A stretch of 60,000 nt of DNA from Acanthaster planci. Lineage: Eukaryota > Echinodermata > Asteroidea > Valvatida > Acanthasteridae. How positions within the stretch are numbered: position 1 is the stretch's first letter; each line of letters opens with the position of its first letter. Of this stretch, positions 1 through 12,294 are shown in pieces. The notes under the pieces were generated by a model, which ran no database searches, had not been told where the DNA came from, and saw only the letters and a program-made list of their open reading frames with translations. The translations under genes were made by a program, and so were the position numbers. The stretch is from contig NW_019091607.1 of assembly GCF_001949145.1 (NCBI RefSeq), positions 176,220 through 236,219 of the forward strand, read 5' to 3'.

Positions 1-50
1 AACAATAGCCTAGAGTGNTTGGACATGTGGGGGGTACCCATCGGCACCAT
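1..50 (-). repeat. Dispersed GGGGTACCC repeat, partial copy 1 at window edge
   Basis: The reverse complement reads gggtaccccccacatgtcca then cactctaggctattg, matching 44873-44935 (gtaccccccaacatgtccaa, cactctagactattg). The copy is cut by the window edge and contains the single N. Confidence 0.55.
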
Positions 51-3000
51 ATCGTGCACGGTATCGAAAGTGGTACCACGCAATAAAGGTGTGTTTTGTG
101 TCTTGTAATCAACGCCCAAATGTGTCAAGTCAGAAACGATGTTTAGCTTTGGATTATTAACGCCACAACGCATTCACAGTGTGAAAACGGTGTTAGCAGG
201 AGGGAGTTTTATAAAATGCATCAAAAAATTAACAAATATTTTACAATGTGAATTTAAAGATTTTAATTTAAAAGAGAAAGTTGCTCAGAATGTCTTGAAC
301 ATAAAATCTGTTATCATTACCAGTACTTTCTTTTAACCTAAGCTTATGTAAATAGAAGCCGTCAGACATGTCGTTGACGTACTTGCCCACGTTTTCCCTC
401 CCTCCATTTATTTTTGAACACGAACATATTTTCATTATTCGGTTGATTTAAAACTACCAATGTTGATATTATTTCTCGAGTGACAAAATATTTCCCAGTA
501 GAGTAAACATGAACGGGACGGTGTCTTTCTGTGTGTTTGCTTACGATGATGCTGAGTACTTTTTCACCAGTTCACTCTGTATTCACCTCCGTCGTTGGTC
601 ACAACCTTGGAGGCAAATATCGAATTTTTGTCCCTTTTTTTATGAATCAAGAGGGCTGTGTCCGCCGGGGCCCTGCGTACGAATAAGAATAATCAGCCCG
701 AGAGCGCACCACGCGTGAGCCCAAAGTGAAACCGGATCTTTGGCCAGGGCTGGCCGACGTTGTGGCTTTTGAGTCTTGGGCCAGCGGGCCTCGGATTACC
801 CGAGCTCGGCCCCGAGGCACGCGCTTGAGTGGCCCGGCAAAGATGGAATGACCGGTTCAAGCACGCATTTTCATTCAGTGGAATTACCGTGTGATGGGGA
901 ACAAACTAGGCCGTGTTGTTAGTCTACGCGGGAATCTGGTGTTGCTAACACCGCACGCGGCGAGTGTTTCGCTAGTTGAGATAAGCCCGATCGGAGGCCA
1001 GCTATTGTTGACACTGGCTTATTCATGTTCCAGTAACCGAGATCAAAACCTCATCTCGAAAGTTCATGTCTTTGTAAGGCCACCCGAATGTTATACATTC
1101 TCGGAGAAACTGGACAGACACTGACCACTCAAAATTTGATTCTGCATACTTGGTAGTGGGAGCCAGGTGATTAACCTTCCGCAACTCAATCAACACAAAT
1201 CATTGTGCAGGGATATTAAGCAGCCTGTTCTGAAGTCAAAACACTGAGGCAGCTAGTCCCTTGATAAGTGAACGAATTATTTTTATTATCTTCATAAAAG
1301 CTATATACTGATTGTTATTCATTCAGAGCCGAATGTCGGTACCCACTCAATCTATCCAAAGAATCTAACCAAATTCCATACACAAAACCCCACCAAAAAC
1401 ATTCAAGGCGCCTCTTCAGCCTTAAAAATTGATTTATTTCAGTACTGTTATCTCCTCAGACACAGTACACTTGCAAGAGAACAGATATTTTTTGGTTTGT
1501 ATTTATCGTTCTATTTTTTTCAAATTTTAGTGTTATAATGGTTTTATTTGATATATTTTTGCTGGGAACAAAACCCCAACGCTCAATACAGACGAGGGAA
1601 ATGTACAAAGAAAATTATTTCCCTCGATTTAATTGCATAAAGCATCTCAAGACGTACTTCTTCTTCACGCTTCCTCTCTGATAATTTGGAATTTTTTGTT
1701 TTACAAAAATGATGGAACTTTTCTGACTTGGTAGAAATCCAAAAGAAGAGAAACCCGTTGAAGCAGTGTTGTAACACAGGAAACACTTGGAATGAGCGTT
1801 GTATAACCAGAGCTGCACTGAACCATGTTATAGTAGAGGTTTGACGCTTTTCTTTTTTTTTCTGACACATGCCTCTTCAAACACTGGGACAGCACTTTGG
1901 GTGTAATTTTCTTGGTTGTTTTGTCAACGTTCTAACGAAGTAGCAGACGGTATGTACTTATGTTGGATTGCTTTTGTGATAACTAAGACCTTCCATCATT
2001 TGAATAGACTGTTCGCTATCTAATGAAGACAGCAACCCAAAAACACATATTGATAGCACTCAGTCAAAATCTCCGTTGAGAAATAAAAAATTATTAAACA
2101 TCAACAGTTACAAGGCTGTGCTGTGCCTTCAACTGCCTAATTCATGACTAGTTGAGAGATGTTCTAATCTCTTGCCGCGCTGGTTTCATAACACCTGTAA
2201 TTAAGACGCTGCGAAAGTTACCTGTCATGCTTACAGTGGTTTGACAAAGTGACAACATGTGCTCTTGAATGACCAGAGGGCGTGAAATCCCAATTAAGTC
2301 GATTGGTTACGTGCCCGGATTGAGAATGGCACAGCCAGCTCACCCCTCCGCCAAGGGTAGTACGACGTACGCAGCCCAGATTGTGGATTCTGTTGCTGGG
2401 TCACGTTTGTCTTAATGCAATGACGGACAGGCAAACAAACAATCAGACGAACGAGCGAAATCATAATTGAAAGGCCAGAAACAGAAGGTCGACTGAATGT
2501 GGTTTGCAGCACACGGACGTGGTAAACGGTCAACTTGACTATCAAACTGCTTGGCGTTGGTGGGCCTGTCGCTTTTAGGTAAGGGTGGATGTATGCAGTC
2601 GAGGAGGCACTAGATGGATCCTAATTACAGTGCCTTTTTTAGTTGGAGGAGACTCTGGAAAGAGGATGGGTTTTTCTCAATTTTGACAAAGAGTATGGCA
2701 GAGATAGATCCTGTTCCGATCTCACTGTTCAACACAATGTTTTTGGAAGTTGGGTACTGCATGCATGCGCAATGACATCCTTTTCTAGCTCAGCTGTGAA
2801 ATTGTAGTTTGACTGGACCACAGCTTTTGCTTTTGTTGCCATTGATTGATCATAATTATTGCATAGAACAGTTGGCACACCAACACTTTTCATGGTCTAA
2901 AGTCATTTGCAAATATTAATATATTCTGTTGACTTGTGTTTTTAAATCTGAAATTTTGTGGGAACGCTACAACCAGTTTTCAGAAATTTTTCTGAATCAT

Positions 3001-4542
3001 CGCTGCGATGGAAAAATCTGTCGAGATGGTGCTAGAAGGTGTCCTGGGGCGAAAGATTGGTAAATCACTTTCATTTAGTTAATGGGGAGGCACGAAGACT
3101 GGATTTTTTGTTTGAAAAAAAAAATGAAAACGAGTGGTTGGGCTAAGTGTGAGCAGTATCAATGAATACAGCGTATAATTATGCCCGCAATGTTTTCCCC
3201 TAATCTAAAAGCTCATTTAGAAACAGATTTTAGTCTTAACTATAAAAAGAAAAATTGCGAATGTCATTTTCAGTGTAAGCTCGGCTTCACTAGGGGTTTC
3301 AATTTCAATTTATTAATGTCCATTCACTCACTCATTAACTGTCAATTTACTTGCAAATCGTATCTATCGTATCTATAACCAACAAAGCAATTCCAGACAC
3401 TTTGAGTGCTGCTATCAACTGCTGTAATGGACGGCAGAAGCAGCTGTTTTTGCTTATGGGACATATTAACACCCGACAAAGTTTCTCCATATCTGATTGC
3501 ATGCTCACCTGGTGGGATTCGGATGGCGCTATTTTGTACAAGTCCTCAACAAATTAGTTTTATGAAGTGTCACATTTTACCGCCGCCGCTGTCACTTTGT
3601 GGTTCATATTTCAGTGGAAAACAAAGGGTAGCATACGTGAAGACACCAATGCGGTACACAGAATTTAATAGGGGCAGTAAATATCGACAGGTCTATCGTC
3701 GTCACGTCTTGGTTTATGAATCACACGCTTCAAGCTTTTATTATGCTATGCATATATGTATGTTTTTCGTGAATTTTGACATCAAGAAAAGCACAGAATT
3801 TAATAACCAAACATCACAAAGCAAGTCTGCTTTCTTGTTATCAGAGTGGTCCCCGAAAAATAAACGCTAACCTAAAGACAACATTGATAATGGTCCAAGC
3901 TTTTTATTTTACATGTTCATAACTTCATTGAGTTGGAATTGTTGACATTTTCCATATTATATACACGAATCTGGAGGGGTTCGTGCCGTGGCAACTTTTT
4001 GAGACATCTGGTTTTTTACTGAAAATATAAACGTCTTTTGTAGTAGTGCCACTTCAGAACTAATTGAAAATCGATTCGGACCAGGGCAAGGGAGGGGACT
4101 AGATGTGTTTTAACCGAAAAAAGAGTTTGAAACTATTCACACCAATCTTCAGAAGTGTATGCTCCAATCTTCTCGCCGAGTAGTGGAGTTCAGCGCCAGC
4201 AGGCCTTTTGTGCATACACGAAGCCTGACGATAATGGTGACTCATGACTAAATATCAACTCCTCTTTCCATTTCACGGTCTTCTAATCTCAGTCAACTTA
4301 GTCATGTTTAGGTTTTTGTCGAATTAAATCGTCCTAAGGGCCGGGTGATGCTTCGCACGAATGCAAACGCGAGGGCAAGTTTGTCGCGCCGGATCAAAAT
4401 TGTGTGTCCTGCAAATCTGTATATCAGTAAAAGTTCAAAAGATTTCCACCTCGGCGAAGTTCGCCACAAACGTTTATGATGTTCGATTCACTCCACTTTT
4501 GTATTTGCTCCAAGTATGAGCCGGTCTTTGTGAAGAAGTCGA
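51..4542. other. Gene-free stretch
   Basis: No gene or repeat supported. A GC-rich patch at 650-850 has no coding frame. The 155-codon frame at 3406-3870 has no protein character. Confidence 0.6.
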
Positions 4543-4747
4543 AGTGGCGTAGCCCGGGGGGGAGGGGACACGTGCCCCCACAAATTCCCGGTGGCCCCTC
4601 CCACTGAAAAAACGGAGGAATGGATATTGAATAAGGCTAACAAAAACTTGCCCCAAAAACCACACGACTGAAAGCTGGTGCCCCCCATAAGATGCTAGTG
4701 CCCCTCAAGTTGTGCCCCCCACCAGTAAAATCCTAGCCACGCTACTG
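4543..4747 (-). mobile_element. G-rich 'agtggcgtagc' MITE, copy A
   Basis: A 205-bp element bounded by agtggcgtagcc and the inverted tagccacgctact. It is the reverse complement of the copy at 6435-6623: shared segments include ataagatgctagtgcccc, aaactgccccaaaa-type and aatggatattga blocks. The family has imperfect ~12-bp terminal inverted repeats and runs of G/C, and similar sequences are common in marine invertebrate genomes. Confidence 0.65.
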
Positions 4748-6434
4748 ACTTGCGCTCGTAATAAAAGGGGCGACTTGTGGAGAGGTTACCCCGCTACCGG
4801 TAGTGTTACTACAACTCATTCTTCGGCAGCAGGCACGTCGAAGTTCCTTATTAATCTGAAGGGGGCTCAGAGTGCCTTTAAGGCAAATAATTTAAATAGC
4901 ATTGACATTTTGAAAGGGGGCACTAGGGAACAAAAATGTCTAATGGGGGCAGCATGTGTCTCCTATAGTCCCCTCGTACTGCTTCCTTTGTCTTCCACGT
5001 GCCTTACAGTGGCCAGGCACCATTATTTTGTGACCAACCGTTTGCTTGATGAAAAATCTGAATAATTAGCATGAAATGTGATTTAGTGGGCGGGGACATT
5101 TCCAGAAGGCATATAAAAAGTGGATGGCTATACAACTCTGTCCCCCCCAAAGCTCCCTGCAAACAATTTGGGTAACCCAAGATATAGAGCAACGCTCATA
5201 CTACCAAATCTAGTTGAAGTTGGAGTTGACCCTGCTTGTCTATCAATAAAAACGAGAACGACTACCGGAGAACTTAATATTGACATTAGACTATAACTGC
5301 AATGTTTCCACTAACCATTAGTTCACGTGATTGGGATTAGTGACAGTTTATAGCGAATGGGGTATATTAAATTGGGCAATCTTGCTCAAGTGACAGAAAC
5401 TCAGGAGGTACAAGTATTGACGTCATTCCTTGAAACTGGTAAATGTCACTGTATTTATTTAAGTAAAAGGATTTTTTTCAGAAGTCACAATAAGTTTGTT
5501 TGAAAGACAGGATCAAAGCGTGGTTTAATATCGCGTCACATTTTTTATCTTCATGTTGCCTGCAGTGCGAATATCTTCCAAGAGGAATCCTGGAAACATC
5601 TTTCTCCAGTATCCTTAAAACCTGCAGTGATCCATTCTTTCAACAAGAGGCATCCCATTAATGAATAACTTCATGCAAAACAGAGTCCATCCTTGCCTGC
5701 CAAAAAAACACGAAATACATACAACACCCTACTGAGCGTAAAACACGACACGAAGTGTTCAGTAACCGTCAACTTAAAGAAAATGAAAGGACGTAGGGGC
5801 GTATGTGAAAAAGCCAGTGTCATCTTAACGCCTTTTTTTTTACAACGGAATGTTATGCCTCGCAGAGAGAAACCCATTTGATAGTACGCACAGCTCCGAA
5901 ATGCCCAGCAACTCGAATCAATTTGTTTAATTAATACGATACTGATCACAGGGCGCGATTGTTGTTGTGCCGACAGCAATGTTTTCTCAGATGGTTCCGC
6001 GTGGGTGAAAAGTTCCTCCTACTTGCAGCTAATTCGGCGTGGCAGGACGCCCAGGAAAAGGAAAAAAAAAGTAGGAAGAAAAAGATTGCCCCACACCCTC
6101 AACGTTATTAGACAACTGTTCCATCTCCACATAGACCCCGTGTCCCCGGGGATAAAAGTATATTTTTCTTTGGTTTTGGACAGGAAGAATTAATTTGAGT
6201 TCCCGATGCACAGGGATCACTTTCTTAACTTGTTATCTATCCCCAATAGACAATCCACGTCTCTCCGATCAATACGCCCGACAGCCACAATTGACTTCAT
6301 TTTAGCAGACCGCGGAGGACGGCATAATGTCCGAAGCGGTTAAACTTTATACAAAGATTTCATCCAGATATGAAAGCAAGTCCCTAAGGAGCGTACCGTA
6401 CATTATTCAACGGGTCACTTTGAGGGCAATTTAC
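4748..6434. other. Gene-free stretch between inverted MITE copies
   Basis: Nothing recognisable. It is bounded by two inverted copies of the G-rich element, which could in principle form a large hairpin. Confidence 0.6.
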
Positions 6435-6623
6435 CAGTGGCGTAGCTAGGATTTTATTAGGGGGGCACAAAGGGGCATCAGCATCTTATGGGGGGGGGGC
6501 ACCAGCTTTCAGTGGTGTGGTATTTTGGGGCAAGTTTTTGTTAGCCTTGTTCAATATCCATTCATCCGTTTTTTTACCGGGGGGGGGCTGGGGCACGTGC
6601 CCCCGCCCCCCGGCTACACCACA
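6435..6623 (+). mobile_element. G-rich 'agtggcgtagc' MITE, copy B
   Basis: Begins agtggcgtagctaggatttt and ends ggggcacgtgcccc...cggctacaccac. Inverted relative to copy A, about 1.7 kb away. Runs of 9-10 G suggest assembly uncertainty in length. Confidence 0.65.
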
Positions 6624-8182
6624 GCTATATAAGCACAACATGGGAGACATTCTAGGGAATTTGAGTTAATTTTTTGGAGTAATCGTATCATTTTTACCTG
6701 ACAAAAAGTGTCCGGGTACTCAATTTTCGCAGCAGTGAAGATGCAATTTTTAAACTGCTGTTTTCCAATGAGCTACGCATCACTACAAGCTAAGGTACAT
6801 GTGCTATCAAATGACTTCCCATTGACAAGAAAATTGCTTTAATGCATAAGCGAACTAATAGTTCGTCTCAGGATAATGAGGGGTTGCAAATTGGAAGATT
6901 CGTACTCCCTATGTAGAAGCAATTTTCGGTGCAGGAAGAGAATGTTTATCTCGACAGTCTGCAAAAGAGTAAAGTGGTGAACCTAAGGACTTTCTTCTTC
7001 TTATAGTTTCACATAGGTACATGTTTTTATTTCGAGAGTTTAAAAGCACGTGCATTGATAGTATACCTCAGCTCTGGTTGGAACTTTAACAGCTTGATTT
7101 AGTGATTAAAATATACACGCAGTGGCAACTCAAGCACTTCACTGGGCATTCCTTTAAGGGTTTTTCTAATTCACATTCATTGTAAGTCGTTAAAAGGATA
7201 GGCTTTTTCATCTCATCCCGTCCGAATTAACACCGAAGATTTTGCAATTCAGATCATTACGATTTGTGCTCAGTATGCACGCGGCGTTCCTCCAAGGCCA
7301 CAACGCCGCAGCTCCTAACACCCTGTTAATCGATGGCCGGCCCTTGAGACCAAGGTGTCATCGCAGATAGACCCGAGAAATCTCCGAGGGCCCGCTGGAT
7401 CGATCGGGCACACGTTACCGCTGCAAATGCCGTATGTTTGTCTCGCCTGCTCATGTATACTGAGGGCTGCTGCGAACTTCGTCCCTACGGGAGGGCAGCT
7501 GCAGAGCAAGCGATTGGCGCCCTTGTGTGTGTGTGTGTGGGGGGGGTCGATGGAGAATGAATGTCCCAGCATTGATTGAGGCGTTAATCGGTAATCGTAC
7601 CTTGATGAACATCCATCACCGTGGATAATGTGACGATTTACATTGGAATGATGCCAGGCTCGACGTAACCAAGTATAGCCGTGCGGCTGGGATGTAACAG
7701 GTGGGTTTGACATTATTTCGCACGATAACAGTACATACATTGGCCTTACACCCACATTTTTCCTTGTTCATATTCAGAAGTTATTCGAATGGGTTTTCAC
7801 TTTGTGAGCACTCTTTCACCTACTACTACCCCAGTTTGGTGACTATTTTCAAATCCCAATTTAATCAAGAAATGCATCCACCCTGAATGCACCCACCGTC
7901 ATTTAAACAGATGCAAACCGAATTTGATTCAGAAAATATTGCAACCGCCCACATGAGATAGCAAACACAGAAAATATCAATTTGTGGCAAGACGAGGGTT
8001 GCCTAGACGCCAGACTTACCAGTTGAGAATAAAAATATGCTGAGGCAGTAGAGTGAGAAATAAAATGTAAATCAAGCGTGGATACTTACGGTGGACGCAC
8101 GCATAATGTTATAGATTATGATATGATAATTTGATATTGGAAAAATATAAGAGGACCAAAGCGAGTACGTTAAAGAAGGTTG
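6624..8182. other. Gene-free stretch
   Basis: GC-richer around 7.25-7.75 kb with overlapping antisense frames, none resembling a protein. Two donor-like sites (gtaagt) on the minus strand at 8019 and 8089 have no matching coding exon. Confidence 0.55.
7526..7548 (+). repeat. GT microsatellite followed by poly-G
   Basis: Short run of gt repeats then seven or eight G. Confidence 0.8.
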
Positions 8183-8280
8183 GGAGAGAAGGATGCCGGA
8201 CACACAAAGGCCAAAAGATTTGCGTAAGGATGGAGAGAAGGATGCCGTACACACAAAGGCCAAAAGATTTGCGTAAGGAT
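8183..8280 (+). repeat. 49-bp tandem duplication
   Basis: Two adjacent 49-bp units (8183-8231 and 8232-8280), starting ggagagaaggatgccg, differ at one base. Such identity implies a recent local duplication. Confidence 0.95.
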
Positions 8281-8930
8281 CCTCATACGATACAGGTTCA
8301 AACCTGACTTTGGTGTACGACAAAAGGGAAATTAATCTTTAAACAGGCCGAATCACTAATTCCATGAACATTTGACCCACCAGTAATCAGTCTCTCTTGC
8401 GCCTGGACCTAATCACGCGGCGTCTGCGCGTTTTCGAGAGGCAAAAAATCGTATCATCCGAACCGACTACCCAGTGCTGATAATAAACCAGGCTTTTAAA
8501 AGTATACTGCTGCTTTTGAAGAGTGCCGGTAAAAGTAGGCTTTGTGAAACATGTAACAGCTGCCGCATGTTCTTTGGGGCCCTGGGCACAGAAGGGAAGA
8601 AAAGGAGTTTGGTCGAGCTGGCTTGCGACATGCAGTGGATAAGGGAAAGGATAAGCATTGAGGAGGTATGTGGTTCGAATCCTTGATGGTACTTCCAGTC
8701 AGTTTCCTGTTTGAGAAGAGCAATTTTGAAAGGTTCTTTAATTTACTACCATAATTTGTACCTTAAATTATTAATTTTTCATTAAAGGCCAAAAAGCCAA
8801 CTTCAATGTGTTATCGACTCAGGCTTCACTTATTAGCGTAACACCAGTGTCACAATATGCGATAATATATTACCAGCATGCTTCAAAGATGGATTTTTTT
8901 AAAATCAGGCGGTACGTCGTAAAGGAGGGT

Positions 8931-9366
8931 AGGGCAAGTGGGTCATCAGGGCAACTGGCCCACTCTTAGACCAAATTAAACTAAAAGGTTAGGAAATTGA
9001 CCACTTGCGTTTAAACTTTTTATTTTTTCAGAGATTAACCTGAACATAAATTGAGGCCCAAGTGAAAAAATATAAATAAACTTAAAAAATAAACTTCAAA
9101 TCATGATTTAGGATAATAAAAATGTTCAAACCAACTAACTCCATATTTAGCTTAACATCCCCCAAACCAGAAATTACCTGACTGGAGGAAAGGTAAAGGA
9201 ATTTTCTAATTAATTTTTTTAAATTGAACTCTGGTGCTTCTGAGATAATTCCGATTGCCAATTTCAGTGTTTTATTATCAATGTAGGCCTACTGATTCCA
9301 ACATTCATTTCGTACTCTTTTGGTGGCAAGTTTTAAGGTTTTTTGATGTGGTTCATTTGCCCCAGG
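8931..9366. mobile_element. Possible TIR element, GGGCAAGTG ends
   Basis: Left agggcaagtgggtcatc and right (inverted) tggggcaaatgaaccacatc are similar over about 17 bases. The interior is AT-rich and non-coding and contains one TAGGCCTA. 'Gggcaagtgggtca' ends are familiar from marine genomes, but the match here is only moderate. Confidence 0.35.
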
Positions 9367-11390
9367 TAAAAAAATTTAATGAGTTAATATTCATACGTTT
9401 TATTAATGTAATTCATTTCAGCTGTAATAAATAAACAAGTGTTTTGGTCATGTTTTAAGAGTAGTTTTATCCTTTTCCAGGATTATTGAATATGGTTAGA
9501 ATCAATGTGCTCAAGTGGTCCAGTAGCCCCACCTTCCCGTACACATGTATTATAGGAGTATATCCGATAAGGTGCAGTAGTCCACAACCCGCAGACAATG
9601 ACCCCCCATGTCGTCCAATAATGAGAATGCCAAAGAGTCATATATTTTCAATTTCCGATTCAACTCATCGAGCAAAATAGCACCTATTGTGGCTGACAAA
9701 CATTAAGGGACTATGGTGTGTTCCTGGGACAAATAATCAGCCCTTTTCAGCTTTACTGCTGTAAGTTATGGCTTCACAACGTTTTCAGTGCATCACCATA
9801 AAAAGTAAAACGGCTTATATGACTCACGATAATATTTCTGCCTTTATCCTGAGGCCATTAAGAGGCGCTCTGATCGTCCCTCTTTGTGGTAAAAGGGGTG
9901 GACTTGTAACGGTTAACAAGAATAATATGCTACCTTTTTGTTATCTTTCAAGATGACTGCTCTTTAACTGATTGGTTCGTGAGGTATTTGGATCTAGACA
10001 ATTCATCATTGTATCAAGTCCAACACAGTTCAACATACTTCCCCGCCTGTATACTCTCCTCAAAATCGATCGTGCAAAATTGTTATTTAAACACATCGAT
10101 GCGCGCACACGCAAACCTTCTTCCCACAGTCTCTTCCAACGCCGGTTGACAAACGAGAAATCTTCATTTGGGGAGGATTCTGGCGCCAGATTTGCGGTGG
10201 GAAATGAACAAGTGTCTACTCTCCAGTTCCTAAACAAATTTCAAGAAGGTGGCCAAGCCATCCGCGTGCGCAACACCGCGGTAGGCTTGCTGCCTCCAAC
10301 GAACACAGAGGCGTCTACTTTTACACTATTTGTAATTCTGACGTGGCCAGTGCACGCCTTACGTTACATGTCCTCGAGGGTTTGAGTTTCCCGCGTCTCG
10401 CGGTGTTTGCAACGTGGCCCGACATAGGCCTGTGATAAAAGAGTTGAGAACTTTAGGCTCAAGTGTTCGTAAGTCGGAGATGGCCTGACCTTTGCATTTT
10501 TCATGCAGACAAAGCGGAAGAGAATCGAAACACCTTTAGACTCATGATCAACTTACTAATGTAGACACATTTGACGCCACTAACGCCTTTTTTACGGAAA
10601 TGAACCAGTGTTCTAAGCGTTCAGGCCAGTAAACCCGGTGGTTACCTTCTACAATAACGGCCTGTTACAAGCGATAACTGTTCAGGAATTGATTACACCT
10701 GTACTTCCAGAGGCAAAGTTCAGTTGGAATCTGAAGTGCTCAATGAAACTGGCGTCAAGTCCCAGGTGATTTGTTAACCAATGGGACATTACAGGTCCCT
10801 GACTAAAACATCCAAATAGCAGGGCATGCAATAATCTTCCTTCGTCAGTTTACTGTTAGTGAATGGCATGAAAGAATACAAGGGATCCATGAGGACTGTG
10901 CTGAATATTCGTATGTTCGAAATTTTTTTCAATTTCGATTGACTGCATTCTTAAGCCTGCTTTCCATATTGACTCAATAAACGCAGAAAGTAATTCAATC
11001 AAGACTCAAACTGCAACGCGGACATTTGGAGACATGTCAAACGGAGGTGTCGCCGACGACACCTAGCCAAACGCAAACCAGCCCGCGAATAATCGTCAGG
11101 TTCAACTTCACCGATTGTCTGCGTCGAGTATCCGTGGTATCCGCATACAAACACGCAAGCTGGCACGGAAGGCGTGCAACGATGCCCCTCTCGATTCGTT
11201 CCAAGAATTTTGCTCATTTTCTTCTCAATGCTTAAATATTACACCCTTATGATCAAGTAAATTGCTGGCCATCAATGAAATGCATGAAACTAGAGTACAA
11301 GTTTGGCATTGTGGGGCGTTACAGTCAATCTAAAATGGTATTTCCTGCAAAATATCACGGAGTTTCGGGTGCCATTTTTTTCAACTGATG
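9367..11390. other. Gene-free stretch downstream of the secreted-precursor exon
   Basis: No certain exon. The missing 3' exon(s) of the minus-strand precursor may lie here or nearer, at 11441-11391. Frames at 9941-10385 on both strands have no recognisable domain. Confidence 0.45.
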
Positions 11391-11853
11391 TTATGCACTG
11401 TCTCTTCCGTTCGGGTCTGCGTCTTCACGTCTTGCAGACGTCTGCGTTACAAACGACGACTTGGAAACCAGGCTTTACTTGACTAACTCCTTTCCAGTCA
11501 TGATCCTGTTGTTGCTTCTCTCGCAGATCGTTTCTCACAAGTAAGCATAGATTTCTAACATCCTCAGTTGATATAAGGAAGCTTGGTCTTGTTACAAACT
11601 ATTCTAATGTATTCCAGTAAACAATCATGGCCTTTCAAATGCTGGTTCAAGATTCCCGGCGAACCATGATAAGTATCTACTACGAGCAAAGCATATTGGT
11701 TTGATCGCGTCTCCTACGCTGTACCGTTGCCCACGGCTTAATGAGTCGAAACAAGTTTTTATTTATGCCATTGAAATTTACGTAGGAAATTCACACGTAA
11801 AGTCATGTCAAATAAGTTCACTTGATAGGAACTATGAGGATTTGGTGACTTAC

Positions 11854-12294
11854 CTTTTGCAAATCATCCAAAAACGTATGGATTGCCTTGACCATGACGT
11901 TGGCTTGTTCATCCAGCTGTCCAAAGTAGGCAGCTGAGACCAAGTCCTCTTCCACCGTGCTGCGACGTCGTCTTTTCCTCCAGCCCGGCATTTGGAACCC
12001 TACTTTTTCCTTTTTAGACCGGGCTGGGATTCCGTAGCGTATCATCTCCTTCTCCCGCGCCCCCTCGCCGGCCTTCACCTCCTCGAACTCGCTCAGGGTG
12101 CTGAGGAACTCGTGCATGCTGTCCACAACCTCCACGGCGTCCCGGTACAGGAGCTTGGAGCCCGAGCCTCGCGCGGGGGCAGCGTTTGTGTTCGTGGTCG
12201 CCGACCTAGGATCGACTGCCGGCGCCGCCAGCGCTACAGAACACGCTAGGGCCAGTGGGAATAACAGGCACAACAGTCTCCTGGGTGTGGCCAT
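11854..12294 (-). CDS. Secreted prepropeptide, coding exon 2 (partial gene, unrecognised hormone/cytokine-like)
   Basis: The ATG at 12294 sits immediately after a strong acceptor (tttctttcgtttgtcc, then ctaaag), and the exon ends in phase 0 at a perfect donor, gtaagt, at 11853. It encodes 147 residues. Residues 1-24 are a signal peptide (basic MATPRR, then a Leu/Ala core, likely cleavage near ALAA|P). Residues 52-74 form an amphipathic helix with DSMHEFLSTL. A dibasic ARSKKEK precedes VGFQMPGW. RKRRRR at 106-111 is a furin-type site. Residues 112-147 form a second amphipathic helix with KAIHTFLDDLQK. There is no cysteine after the signal peptide in this part. The architecture is that of a secreted precursor cleaved by proprotein convertases. 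No known family was recognised; CRH-, PTH- and calcitonin-type peptides were considered without a match. The downstream exon is not identified. The region is GC-rich compared with its flanks. Confidence 0.75.

Noticed and set aside
3406-3870. 155-codon plus-strand open frame
   Set aside because: No domain, no codon bias, no splice or promoter context; overlapping frames are as open.
7315-7755. 146-codon minus-strand frame in GC-rich DNA
   Set aside because: Open frames on both strands across the same patch; composition effect, no recognisable protein.
8019-8090. Two gtaagt donors on the minus strand
   Set aside because: The sequence upstream of each is AT-rich with no acceptor or coding-like peptide.
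8672-8682. Exact B box GGTTCGAATCC suggesting a tRNA gene
   Set aside because: No acceptor stem or T stem pairing and only a weak A box at the right spacing; at most a decayed SINE head.
9941-10385. Overlapping ~100-140 codon frames on both strands
   Set aside because: No homologous motif; considered as a downstream exon of the secreted precursor, but phase and splice signals gave no convincing fit.
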